Assembly (NCBI RefSeq): GCF_026914265.1
Contig: NC_069136.1
Location: 52,631,381 to 52,695,380 of the forward strand
Direction: 5' to 3'
DNA length: 64,000 nt
From: Mya arenaria
Lineage: Eukaryota; Mollusca; Bivalvia; Myida; Myidae
Below the pieces are notes generated by a model. The model saw only the letters and a list, made by a program, of their open reading frames with translations. It was not told the DNA's origin and ran no database searches. Below are positions 1-12,600 of this stretch, piece after piece (within the stretch, counting starts at the first letter, position 1; each line of letters begins with the position of its first letter). Position numbers and translations under genes: made by a program.

Positions 1-217
1 GGCCTTTAATTATCCGAACAGTTCAAAACAGTTGAAATAAAGTAAAATAGTTTAGTTTGCCGCCATAACATGTTGCGTTTTAAATGTTTTATGTATATTG
101 TAGGTTATTATCAACGATTTCATATTTTAAAATGTATAATGTTATATTTTGTACAATTGCTTGATATTCCATGGTGTTGATGCTCTGCCTAATATAATGA
201 CTCCATGTATATTTTAG

Positions 218-315
218 ATTGGATTGTGCTGATAATTGGTGTGGTTGGAGTTATCGTTGGTGTAGTGGCGTTCCTTATCCACCGAAGGAGAAGAGGTGCC
301 AGTGGTCCTTTATAG
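218..315 (+). CDS. 3'-terminal exon of a single-pass membrane protein (partial)
   Basis: An acceptor (attttag) is followed by a 98-bp exon in phase 2 that ends in TAG. It encodes an aliphatic stretch of about 21 residues (IVLIIGVVGVIVGVVAFLI) followed by HRRRRGASGPL. A hydrophobic helix followed by a basic stop-transfer cluster and a very short tail is typical of the C-terminus of a type I membrane protein, with the tail in the cytosol. The rest of the gene lies to the left of the window, so the family cannot be named. The sequence after the stop is probably 3' UTR and is interrupted by a small inverted-repeat element. Confidence 0.6.
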
Positions 316-398
316 TCAATAAGATTTCAGACTAGCATAGTACTACCCACGGATGTTCAAAACCTACTTCCCAAAACCTACACCATTAAACTACACCA

Positions 399-658
399 GG
401 GGCCATGATTACGAACAGTCTCAAGGCTTAGTTTAGACTCAGACTCAGAAAAGCTTTTTTATAAAGGAACAAAAAATCATATTTATTTCATTACTTTTAC
501 AAAAATGTATGTTAATAAAGGTAAAACATTCAAATATGAATATCAGTAAATTTTACCATCAATACTCTGATAGAAGGAAAGTTACAATGAAATGAAGTTT
601 TGCCATAATGAGTCTTGAGTCTGAACTCAGACTGGAGACTGTTCGTAATCACTGCCCC
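399..658. mobile_element. Small MITE in the 3' UTR/downstream region
   Basis: The left end reads GGGGCCATGATTACGAACAG and the right end, inverted, reads GGGGCAGTGATTACGAACAG. The inverted match continues through further GAGTCT/AGACTC motifs. The element is about 260 bp with no coding capacity. The CAGGGGC-like ends resemble hAT-type MITEs, but no clear target duplication is visible, so the superfamily is left open. The flanking sequence on both sides is the same C/A-rich type (repeated AAACCTAC), as expected if it inserted into one transcript tail. Confidence 0.6.
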
Positions 659-1339
659 AGGACTATAACAACATAACACACAAAACCTACCACATACTTC
701 TAAAATACATTAGGACGTCCCAGGACTTGCCCAGTCTTTCCACAAGACACACAACATCTACCACAGACCACTAAAAACTTACCAATGACTATATCAGACC
801 TGAGCTCTTACGAACTACCCACAGAATACACCCATAACTACTATAGAACAGGATTACCACTAGACGTCAAGGACTACCTCCAACAACACCTGTCCTACAA
901 ACTTACCCATTACATACACACTGTTCCAGCAATAACCCAAGATTGCCACCCTCCCCACCCCTCAACTTACCCCAGGACATCAAAGACTGCTCCATTTCTA
1001 CTCAAAGACGCCCTGAATGCAATATCGAACCATGCAAACACATACCTATTGACAATTTAAAAATGCATCACCAACACTAAAATTTGGTATATTTGAGCGC
1101 ATTAGCTACGTAAAGTTGTATTCTGATTCTTTTGCAACGGTTTGCTTCTTTGCAGGGTGAACGAGTAAACATTGGCCAGACTACCGTAGCACATGTATTT
1201 GCAAATCATATAAGTGTATATGTAATTGTGTTTATTTGAGATTGCGGATTATGTATAAAATTATTGTATTAAACACATTAAAAACTAACAAAAATGTTTT
1301 TCCTCGAGGGATATGTCAACTGTGCAATATTTAATTCTC

Positions 1340-2480
1340 TATTTTTGTGAGTCAGGGTGAAGTCATATCCCCTGTTTTGTTTACAAACAGATATGAATTC
1401 AGGCCTCCTTATTAATGACCAAATTGTTATACATGTACATGTACTACTATTGTTTGCAGATGATATGGTTTACTAGGTAACACCTGAAGATATTAATAGG
1501 TCTTAATCGTGGTATTAGAAATTTACTGAAAAAATGGAGTCTAGATCGAGGCCAATATGAGTAAAAAAGTCATGGTGTTTCGTAAAAAAGGTGGTCTATT
1601 AAGAAATGAAAAACATTCATACAAAAATAATTGGATTGAAGTTGTCAGTGACTTCACTTATTTGGGAACTATTTTCAACTACACGGGTACATTTGCCAGG
1701 AACCATGAACACCTAGTTGGAAAAGCCCTTCAGTCACTAAATAAAGTATTAGCTAATTGCAATTTAAGAATAATATCAAGTCAAACATTAGTTGTCAATT
1801 ATTTGATACCTTGTTGACTCAATATTTAGTTATGGGTCAGAGGATTGGGGATTCGAGAAATCAAAAGAAATCGAGCGCATTCATTTAAAGTTTTGTGAAT
1901 TAATTTTAAATGTACGCAGCGATACGTTCGATTGTGCTATGTATGGGGATATATACCCTTATCCCCTGTTTATCTCGAGATATATTAGAATTTAAAGTAT
2001 TGGTTCAAAGTTGTTCAAACAAACGATGTTGTAAGCAAGGAAATACATAATATGTTTGTTAAAGATTGTCAAAATGGGCAACGCAATTTGGTTACTGATG
2101 TTAAAGATATTCTAAGCATGGGTATGTATATGTTTTTGAAAATCCATAGTTATGTGATGTTAATACATTTATCATTATATTCAGAAAACAATAATTGATA
2201 CATTTAAGCAAACGTGGGGTAATGGCAAGGTTAGAAGTAGTGTTCTTAACCTGTATAATAATATTTAAAGTACATTGGAATACGAACAATACTTGAACGT
2301 TTTACCACATGGCTTACGATGTTATATTACTAGATTAAGAGTGTCTGCTCATTCATTAAAAATCCACTCCGGTATATATGCGAATAACAACATTCCTAGA
2401 AATACGTTATTGTTATTATTGTAATTCCAATGTCCAAGAAGGATATTTTCATTTATATAAATATGTCCTTAGAATTGTCT
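1340..2480 (+). mobile_element. Decayed non-LTR retrotransposon (reverse transcriptase C-terminal half)
   Basis: Frameshifted translation gives recognisable reverse-transcriptase pieces in order: LLLFADDMV near 1445, a run KVMVFRKKGGLLRNEK from about 1565, YLGTIFNYTG near 1660, a YGSEDWGFEKSKEIERIHLKF-like block near 1830 and PLFISRYIRI near 1965. A tail similar to the zinc-knuckle region follows near 2310-2400. The order and motifs match jockey/RTE-type LINEs common in invertebrates. Internal stops and frameshifts show it is dead. The 86-residue open stretch at 1557-1817 is part of it and not a host gene. Confidence 0.8.
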
Positions 2481-3795
2481 AAAAACAAAAATATCGTATT
2501 TAAATTATCCAATTATAAAAGAATCCCATAAACATATAACATCCATTACATTCAGTGATAAGCTTATCCTCACTTGTGGGTATACGTTAAATAAAATAAT
2601 GTTATGCTGTGCTCTGTTCCAATGCAAAAACAGTCAGCCGCAGTCCATATGGAATCAGGCTTCACCAAGGGCACACTATAATTATTCTTCCTTTGTCAAC
2701 TAAATGACCTCCATGACCAGGTAAAGTCGCAACTTATGCGTTTGCTGATAACTGCCTACTCGTTCGTTCAATCAAGAACCAGAATTACCATTTGCAACTA
2801 CAAACAAAAATCTAAACACGGAATGGAAACTAAGCTGAAGAATTCATTTCAACTTCAAAAAGAGTATCTTTACCCAGCGCCAACATCAGGTCAGCCAATT
2901 TATATACGGTTTGTGCAAAACATACTCCCTCAAGTCCAAGTTTACCCATACTTGTGAATAGCTTTCTCTGAAAAAAGAAAGAAATGGACAACAAATATTA
3001 ACAACATTAGTAAAAGCAACCTCGCTAACTCGAATCATGACAGCCTAGTGTACTTGAGAAACTTACCCCCAAACTGATATCGTCAAAGTAGAACGCAAAA
3101 AATGCTGCGTCGACAAAGGCTACTCATCTCGACGATATCACGTGTCATACTTAAGTGAATGTAAATGAATGAAAGTATCCTGACCAGATGGGGTCAGTAA
3201 GAGCTAAGTCTTCTAATCGTGTGTTACAACCAAAGCAAGTGTCAAGCTAGTTTAAACAAAAAAACTCTAAAAAAGCATACTCTCTTCGTTGAAACTGTAT
3301 ATCAGGTTGGAACAATCTTAGTAACTCGATAGTGTACTCAGGCAGTGTGTGAACTCTTTCAAAAACTCTATCAACATAAGTCATTAGTGACACTAATTAA
3401 GCACACATTCACTGTCATGTCAAAGCTATTTTGGGTATCTATAACGTACCGACACAGATACATTATACAGTACACATGCGGGTATATTTAAATTTATAAG
3501 CGGGTACAGATGTTGACATTGAAATAATTATTTAACCTATGCCACCAACCAAAAATCATGAAATATAATGTTTGAAATATAAAACTGTATTTTAAAGAAT
3601 ATGTAAAAACATATAGTGAAAATGGCGAAAGGGTATGTTACGTTTGCTAGGGGAGGTCACTGACTGCGTAGGTTTCAAGTTTCAAGTTTTATTAAAAAAT
3701 CAAGGCATTGTAAACAAAACAAACAATCATCATATTAGTGGATCATGAATCAAGTGAAAATATGCTTTTATATAAATTGATAATGATTTAAATAC
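2481..3795. other. No recognisable gene
   Basis: Only short open stretches without family resemblance are present. A short TTTCAAGTTTCAAGTTTTATT motif near 3678 resembles the CAAGTTT-type 3' tails of LINEs seen elsewhere in the window (for example 63665), so a LINE 3' end may lie here. Confidence 0.4.
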
Positions 3796-4147
3796 TGTAG
3801 CTGCGAGGCCAACAAGGCCAATAGATCCCGTCAGGGAAAAGCATGCTCATCCCTAAAGGGGTCGACTGGTCTTTATATATACATGTAGTATATTCTCCAT
3901 CCACACGGAGACCTGGATACCAGTTTGCATATTACATATACTAACCAATTACATCAACGTTCTATGAACGCACTTCCACCTACAGCGGAACGTTCCATTA
4001 ATTTCCCGAGAAGACTCGTCTAAGCCTGGGAAACTCGTGGGTAATGCAACTCCGATTCGACAGTGGCAACATCCCGACGCTGCCACCATTTGTAGCGTGC
4101 GAGGCCAATAAGGCCAACAGATCCCTTCAGGGATAAGCATACTCAAC
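3796..4147. repeat. Direct repeat pair, about 57 bp, 295 bp apart
   Basis: Copies at 3796-3852 and 4091-4147 share TGTAGC, then GCGAGGCCAA, AAGGCCAA, AGATCCC, TCAGGGA and AAGCAT, with about 10% differences. The spacing and CG-rich composition differ from the AT-rich surroundings. The pair may be subrepeats of a mobile element, but the family is not recognised. Confidence 0.5.
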
Positions 4148-4509
4148 CTTCACTGGCTTCAGCGGAACGTTACAATATGTTAGGGAGAATATGAGGTTAA
4201 TTAAATTTAGCCAAAATATTTTTACAAAAAAGTGCTATTTTTACAAGTACAGTTAAGCTATTATATTACATAAACTATAAAATACGGTGATTTCTCTCAA
4301 TACATGTATTTAAAAAATATCCTTTTTCTTTTGGTAATTTATGATTCATAGTTCGGAATTTACATAAAATATAAGCTTAATTTAAGGGAACAGTATCAGA
4401 ATATACGTCAAATAGATGTTGTTTTTTAAAGCAATCAATAAACCAAACATTTGAATTTATAATGGTATTTTTCCAGTTTTGTAAAAACTGGTCTTTAATT
4501 CTGGATTTA

Positions 4510-5035
4510 AAAAAATGGTTGGACAAGTGGGTTTTCTCAGGTTCCCCCCACAACACAAGACCACACTCTCGCGCAACATCGTACCAACGAGAGTGACTTA
4601 GTTAAGTTAATATAACTTTCTTCACAGTCGTTGTAAAGTAAATAAAGTTTAAACAGTTTGAGATGATAAGTATTCTGACACGCCAAGACTATCAAGAGAA
4701 GATTTAATATACTCGATCCAAGAAAAAATAACAGAGCCAGAGCCATTATGTAGATTTAAAGCGGTGTCATACAATAACTTAGGTATTTTGCCATCTTTGG
4801 AATTCAAATTCTTTCTCCAAAAGCATAATACTCGAGACGTAATCTGGGATGCAATTGGTGTTACACCTGCAATGTAGTTCACCAAAAACCATACAATTCG
4901 GTGTACTTGGCTTTTAAAGTTTAAGAACAAATTTATAGCATTTTATTTCAAATTGTTCAATAATATTATTATTTTCAATACCCCACAATTCACAGCCATA
5001 TAATAAAATTGGTTATAGCATAGTTTGGAAAAGGT
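4510..5035 (-). mobile_element. Decayed LINE fragment, reverse-transcriptase C-terminus
   Basis: On the minus strand the region around 5005-4950 reads PILLYGCELWGIENN, a typical block of the thumb/C-terminal part of LINE reverse transcriptases. It continues with frameshifts into the open stretch 4930-4649 (VNYIAGVTPIASQITSRVL, KIPKLLY, WIEYIKSSLDSLG). It belongs to the same general class as the relic at 1340-2480 but lies in the opposite orientation. A CAAGTTCAAG motif lies beside its upstream side near 5090. The element is broken and not translated as one ORF. Confidence 0.7.
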
Positions 5036-6448
5036 TTAGCTGAGAAGATATGGGTTAATTAATTTTACGAACTTACCAAGTTCAAGTTCAAGTTTTTATT
5101 AACGGAGATTAGGCATCTGCTGACCTCGAAAGTGTTGACTGCAACTACTAAATTGAGACTTGTTGGCTGCTGCCCAAGACGCGCGAATTCGAACCAAAAA
5201 TACGATCTCTTGAATTTAACATTAAGTTCATGTTCTGTTTGAGGTAATGTCATTGCCATTTCACGTTTGCACTCTGAATCAAAAAAAATTCTGAACATAT
5301 AGCAGCAAACGCATTTTGCAAGGCATTTTTATTTCATGAAATAAACGTTACGTAATCAAGATTATCTCAGAATTTCGGATATGCACATTTTCGGATTAAC
5401 TGTTTTTAAGTTTGATGCAGAATGCGTTTTCAGCTACGTTTATGTTCCCAATCTTAAATAGTTTACATTTTGCCAAGCTGGAATGCAATATCGATCATGT
5501 CTCAACCAAGCTTAAATCTTAAATCCTTTGAAAAAACACCTTTGTCCCACATTGTTGGTTGTGTAACGTGCGAGACGTAACACCAAGAGTTATGGTTTCT
5601 ATGAACTGCACTTCTCCTCAATAAGATCTATCTGTATATGAAGGCTGAAGTCAATTCCTCAAAACTTTTCAAGTTATGTTTTTGACAGAATTGCCCAGAT
5701 GTACACACACACACACTCGCTCACTCTCCTACCATTACTTCATCCCCTTGCCTTTCGGGAGAGGATAAAGAAATAAGCATTAATGTTTCTTCCGTTTATA
5801 TGCTCTTTATAAACAAACAACCAATCAAGCAAATGCAGTACCAAATTGTGCATTCTTTTGTTCATTATTGTAAAGAACAATTTAACAAGTAAAATCACAA
5901 TAAAATGTTGTTCTATGCAAACGTTCTTAGGTAATTATCGTAATCAACAATTTCTTGATTTTTAAACAGAAAGTACCATAAGTGGGGCTAACAGCCCTCC
6001 TGCGCTCACTCCATTTTCTGTATATTTCCAAAATGAACTTATACTTAGAAAGAAGTTTTGACCAATCAAATGTGCAGGGCTTCTTAAACTTTGGAACCTA
6101 GACACGGTGACATCCGCCCCTGACTTAGTCATTTTGGATGGAACTTGAAAAGAAAAAACACAATTTTCGGACCGATTTTTTAGCCATTTTCTGTAACTGC
6201 AACCGGTCAGGCAAAGTCAAAATCTGTCAAGATCGGCAAATGCTGGTTTTTAGAAGCATTGGGCATTAGATTCATGGCATTATTTGGTCAATTTAATTGA
6301 TCAATATAATTTATTTTGCTTACTTGAGCATTAATTTAATGGCAGTATTTGATTAAACGATCTGTGTATGATCTTGCTTTCATATGTCAGGTATCTGTTT
6401 ACGAATTTCTAACTTGACATGTAAAAATTTCAAAATTGATGTGTAAAG
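5036..6448. other. Intergenic, no gene recognised
   Basis: AT-rich sequence with a short (AC)n tract near 5704. No conserved protein segment or RNA gene was recognised. The photolyase promoter and any non-coding first exon should lie in the right part of this stretch. Confidence 0.4.
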
Positions 6449-6667
6449 GTGATCGTCCAAAAACATCCCCCAAAAAGCCCTAGATTCTGGATTTGCCCCT
6501 TTTTTAACATCAAACTCTGTCATAAACTCAAACATATATTATTGAAATATAACTTACGGCATGATTTACATTTTAGGACATTTCTTGTGGTCACCACTAG
6601 AGCTTCAGTCCTACAGAGGTGTAGTTTACAGGTCGTCAGAAGTGTTCATATATCTGGCAAGTGTGTT

Positions 6668-9600
6668 ATGATGGCTTCCTCAGGGAAAGATCCCATCAAG
6701 GCACAAAAAAGGAAGCTCAGTCCAGGGACCTCTAAGGTACTTGTATTTTTATGATTAAAAAAAATGCCAGAAAGACCCCAAAAAAGAAAACCATCAAGAC
6801 AATAGACACAAACATATTAAATGCAATTTAATAAAAAGATTCAATATACTGTGAAATCATTTATATTCGTTGGCATGAAATTTCATGGTTTTCTGAAAAT
6901 TTACATTTTCGTGGGTACTTGAATTCGTGTTTTTTTATTTTTGAAAAAAAAATCCGAAACTGGGATCGTCCTACATGGTCTGCATAATCTCCACGCGCTG
7001 GGCACGTGATTTCCGTCTTCTACGTAACACGGTTTATGACACTCGCTTTAGTGGTACAACATGTCAATTAGAGCATATACCCATGTCAATTATCGATTTA
7101 ATTGGAAATTACAGTCATAAAAGGAGATGAACCCTGATCAAATATAAAGGCAGGCGAAGCCATTGAATATCAATTAAGAATGTTACAAACTGTGAAGACA
7201 TCTAGAAGGTGCGTTTATTTGAAAACAAACAATGAATGTAATCGATTAATATTCCATTAAAGAAATAAATTTGAGTACCGACACTCAACACGCTACAACA
7301 TGTGTTCATCATTTGGTAAATAAAAAACGATGAAATGATTATTTGTAAAAGGCAGATATAATATATTACCAAAACAAGGTATACAGTGAGTTCGGTATTA
7401 ACGCTGTATACTGCGACCTTTGTTAAGAATATACTAGAGTATGTACATAACAAGGCAATTGAAAAGTGAATAAAGGGACTATATTTCGTGGGGTCTTGAA
7501 TTCGTGGATCACCCAACCCACGAAAACCACGAACATTAATGCCCCACGAATATTAATGATTTCACAGTACCAGTTTCTTGTTTCCTAATGTGCTATATAT
7601 TTGTTCAATTCTGTTACTTTCATTTTCCAAGGTTTTGGAAAATTTTACAAGGCTTAAATTTGCGAAGCCATTGGTTTTAAAATCTTCAAAAAGCAACATT
7701 ATTATTTGTGAAAATAAGACAACCTGCTGTTTTTACTGTAAAGGTTTGGAGAATCTATTGCTTCTTTCCTAACAATGTAATTGCCTATCATAAAGACATA
7801 TCTAAATGCAAATAATGTTTTGAAAGTGTAACCCTGGTGTCAGCTGTCGCTGTGATAAATGGTAGTGTAGCACCTAATCGATTTTTATGTTTACATAAAT
7901 AAAGGAGAATGAGGAACCGGCGTCAAAAAAGGCAAGCTCAGAAGATCTCCAATCTACCATTGCAGCTGCTAGAACTGCAGTGTGTAGCTCTGTGGCCGAG
8001 TTCAAGTTCAACAAGAAGCGGGTGAGGGTGTTGTCAAAAGCTAAAGACTTTCCAGACGACTGTAAGGGTGTGGTATACTGGATGTCCAGGGACCAGAGAG
8101 TTCAAGGTAAAACCTTTCTTTCCTATTTTTAAAGCAGTGTTAGGTAAAATTTTAACTCAAATTTAAAGTCAAAATTATGCAATGTTCTGAAATGTCCTGA
8201 ACCATTTCTAAAATGTTGACGAAAACTGATTTCCTTTCCAGACAACTGGGCCATGCTGTATGCCCAGAAGCTCGCCTTGAAACTTGAAGTACCCCTACAT
8301 GTGTGTTTCTGCCTCGTGCCACGGTTCCTGGAGGCCACCATAAGACACTTCAATTTCATGCTTGAAGGACTCAAAGAAGTCGAACAGGTAACAGCTAACT
8401 TACTGGCATTGTTCCTCGTATTGTGAATGTCTTTATGTATACCAGTCATTTAAGGTACCAGCACTATCCATGTACAGTTTACTGTCAATAAATCAAGAAT
8501 GGTTGGCACCAAAAATTAATGGTGAAATTATCCAATCTTAAAGGAACCAGAAACCAGATGATGGACCAGAAACCAGATGCTCCCAAAATCCGCAAATACA
8601 GTTTTCCCTCAAAACAAGCCTAGAATTGTCAATAATGAGCTAGTATGATGCAGATAATACATCATCTCAAAAATTAAAGAATATTTTGTCGCAAGTTTAC
8701 CCGTTTTAAAAATAGCACCTTATGGTTTCCCAGTGTATAGTGTGGATATTCAGCATGTGAAAGTCGCGTGATTAGTACAGATGAACATACTGACACTTTT
8801 TTTTAATTTACTTGGATTTATGTAGTCGACAGACCCAATAAATTTTTAATTATGCAATTATATCAATTTTATGTAAGTTTTTATGCCCCCTTTTGAAAAA
8901 AGTGGGGTATATTGTTTTGCACATGTCGGTCGGTCGGTCGGTCGGTCGGTCTGTCGGTCGGTCGGAATACCAAATGGTTTCCGATCAATAACTTGAGAAC
9001 GCTTTGACCGAGGGACCTCATACTTGGTATGTGTATTGGTCATCACCAGCAGATGAACCCTATTGATTTTGAGGTCAGTGGGTCAAAGGTCAAGGTCAGT
9101 GTGACCTTTACATGAAAAACGGTTTCCGATCAATAACTTGAGAACGCTTTGACCGAGGGACCTCATACTTGGTATGTGTATTGGTCATCACCAGCAGATG
9201 AACCCTATTGATTTTGAGGTCAGTGGGTCAAAGGTCAAGGTCAGTGTGACCTTTACATGAAAAACGGTTTCCGATCAATAACTTGAGAACGCTTTGACCC
9301 AGGAACCTCATACTTGGTAGGTGTATTGGTCATGACCAGCAGATGAACCCTATTGATTTTGAGGTCAGTGGGTCAAAGGTCAAGGTCAGTGTGACCTTAA
9401 CATGAAAAACGGTTTCCGATCAATAACTTGAGAACGCTTTGACCCAGGGACCTCATACTAGGTAGGCTTATTGGTCATGACCAGCAGATGAACCCTATTG
9501 ATTTTGAGGTCAGTGGGTCAAAGGTCAAGGTCAGTGTGACTGTAAGCTGAAAAAAGGTTTTCTGATTGTCCATATTTTATTTAAGTGTCCAAATCCTACT

Positions 9601-12600
9601 AACAATTTGGCTCCCAAGGGGGCATAAATGTTTCACTAACATCTCTTGTTTACTATTTTCTTTTTTTCTTGGAATGGTATCATCTGGTGTCTAGTCCCTT
9701 TAAACTCATCAAGAAGTCTCCTTTTATTTTTCTCAAAGAAAAACACTCACCATAAACATGTAATTCATATGGAGGATTAAAAGCAAAAATGTCATAAGAG
9801 ACATTATATTAAGGAGCAGATAGAACTATACCACTTTCAACCTCCCATATATTCAAAACATGTATCCTATCAGCCGTTACCCCTGGTACTCTACTACGCT
9901 ATGTTTTGTTGTGTACTGTGGGCAATTCGGTTAAGATATTCTTGTAATCATCAATAACTGATGAGGCAGTTTCATTTGTTCCACAAGGAAATAATGCGGA
10001 AATTTGCACAGACACTCATACTAATGTTTTCTGTGGAAAAAGTATACTTACGAAACTGGACTCTGTCCACCAGATCACTCAAAATTTTATACAACTCGCC
10101 TGTGGAGACAACTGACAATACAGGGTTATTGAAGAGTATTTAATTGTTACATGGGATTTCATTGGAAGAAGAGTTGTATCCCCTGCATATTCATATAAAC
10201 GAGATTTTGTCTGTCACTTTTTCCACAGTATTGCATGAAGGGAAATGGAAGAAAGTAATGTGTTCGCCGATGTTGGATGTATCAGTGCTTTTACAGGAAT
10301 GTCGAGACCTGGGTATCACCTTCCATCTGCTGATAGGTCCAGCAAAAGACGTACTGCCCAAGTTTGTAACAGACAACCATATAGGGGGCGTAGTGACAGA
10401 CTTCAGTCCCCTTCGTGTGCCCATGGGTTGGGTGGATGATGTAGTGAAGGGTCTACCCAAGGATATACCCCTTTGTCAGGTAAACATATTCAAACTGACA
10501 TAGGGAGTGTAGTGACAGACTTATGTCACCAAAGTTGTAATAGTGAGCTGCAACCATCCACAACAATGATAGACAAAATTAATGTTCACCTGTATATTAA
10601 GCCAAGCTATTAAACTCTCCTTATAACTTAGTGTTTCATAGGTGGTGGATGCCCAGAATGTTTTGCCCTGTTGGGAGGCATCACAAAAGCTAGAAAATGG
10701 GGCAAGCACCAATTTTAACAAGGCATGCAACATTTTACCTTTATTAAAGCCTATATGTTTTACAAAGTGTAGCAGAAATTTTAAATTTCAGATGAATGCC
10801 CAGAATCTACTCCCCTTTTGGGAAGCATCACCCAAACTGGAGCATGGGGCTCATTTGCAACAAAAGATTCACAACCGTTTACATGTACCTGTATATAACC
10901 CTGACAGTTAAACAAAGTATAGCTTGAATATTCCATTGTAGGTAGACGCCCACAATCTTGTGCCCTGTTGGGAGGCTTCACCCAAGCTGGAGTATGGGGC
11001 TCGCACCATTCGCAACAAGATTCACAACCAGCTGTCTGGATACCTGACAGAATTTCCTCCAGTTTGTTCGCACAAATACACAGACGCTGCGGCCAAGGTC
11101 AGTTTTAAGTTAACTGTTAAATTGTGCAAGCATGAACCACCCAGGTACAACCAATTGTCTGTCATAGAGTTTCTACAAGATTGTAAACACAAGTACACAG
11201 GTGCATTGGCCAAGTCAAGTAGTGGAGGTAATTTAGTTATTGACTGTAATTGAGAGAAATAAGGTTGAATTGTTGTCATCGCCTTTGTGTCATCCACGTG
11301 CCTAAACTTGAACCATAGCCATAACTAAAAGACAAAATCCAACAATTATTTTTACACATGTTACCAGTGGCAATGTGTTCACACAAGGCCCATAACTCTG
11401 GCTTTAACTACTGACTTTACATGCCCCTTGAAAGAGATTGTAAGCTTTCTTTCAAATTCTTCTTCACTCATTACATCTTAAAATAACTTATATATTTTAG
11501 CTTACTGACTGGGATGAGGCAAAGGTGAGTCTAGAAATTGGCCAGTCTGTCCCTTCCTGTAAAGGGGGCCACAAAAAGGGAATATTGGGCCTTAAAACAT
11601 CTCATATATTAATATTTAATTCATTTTAGCCCATAGACTGGGATGCAGCCTATGCAAGTCTAGAAGTAGACCAGTCTGTTGGCCCTGTAGACTGGGCGAA
11701 ACCAGGCACGTCACATGGTATAGAGATGTTGGAGTCGTTCTGTAAGGAGAGGCTAAAGTACTTTGGCAGTGACAGAAACAATCCGAACAAGAAGGCACTG
11801 AGTAATCTCTCACCATGGATACATTTTGGTAAGATATTTGATGATATAGATTTTAGATATATTGTTAGCAAGCCCCTTCTGAGGATGTAACTCTGCTGTT
11901 TTTATTATGTGGTATGTGGTATGCAGAGACTCAAATTTTCATTCTTGAATGTGTTTTTGTCAAACATTGAACGCTGAAAATTTCTGTGATAAATACTATT
12001 ATCCAGATATCAGTCCAGGCTGTGTGCCAGTATGGTGGAAAATACAAGGCCATAGAGATGATATTGAAGATTGTAATTACTTTTTATAAACTGCTTTCTA
12101 ATTGATTCATACTATGCTTCAGGACAAATATCGGCTCAGCGATGTATACTGACAGTACGCCAGTACCGCGGGAAATACAAGGAAGGAGTGGATGCATATA
12201 TAGAGGAGGCCATTATACGGCGGGAACTCTCTGATAACTTCTGCTTTTACAACAAACAGTATGACAGCATTGAAGGTAGGTTCTTTTTCAAAAAAAATAT
12301 TATTATGTCAGAGGCTCTTAAACCAGTGGTCAATTAGACTTTATCTTTCAATTTCTATAAAACTGTTTGTATAACATTGATTGTGAAATAAGGTATTACT
12401 ACAATATTCTATCACACACATTGACACGGTGTTGCATGAGAATGTGGTCTTGTCTGGGAAACCATAGTTCACTTTAGAAACCCATCTGTCCATGAATGTG
12501 GCGAAACTATCATGACTGGGAATCAAACCTTGGAACTCTAGATGAGAAGCCAGTGTGCTTTCCACTGCGCTTACTGGACAACAGCTTACTTCATCAAATT

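Noticed and set aside
9961..10143. 60-codon open frame near photolyase exon 4
   Set aside because: It lies within the SINE-like repeat shared with 21715-22050, and no splice frame links it to the gene.
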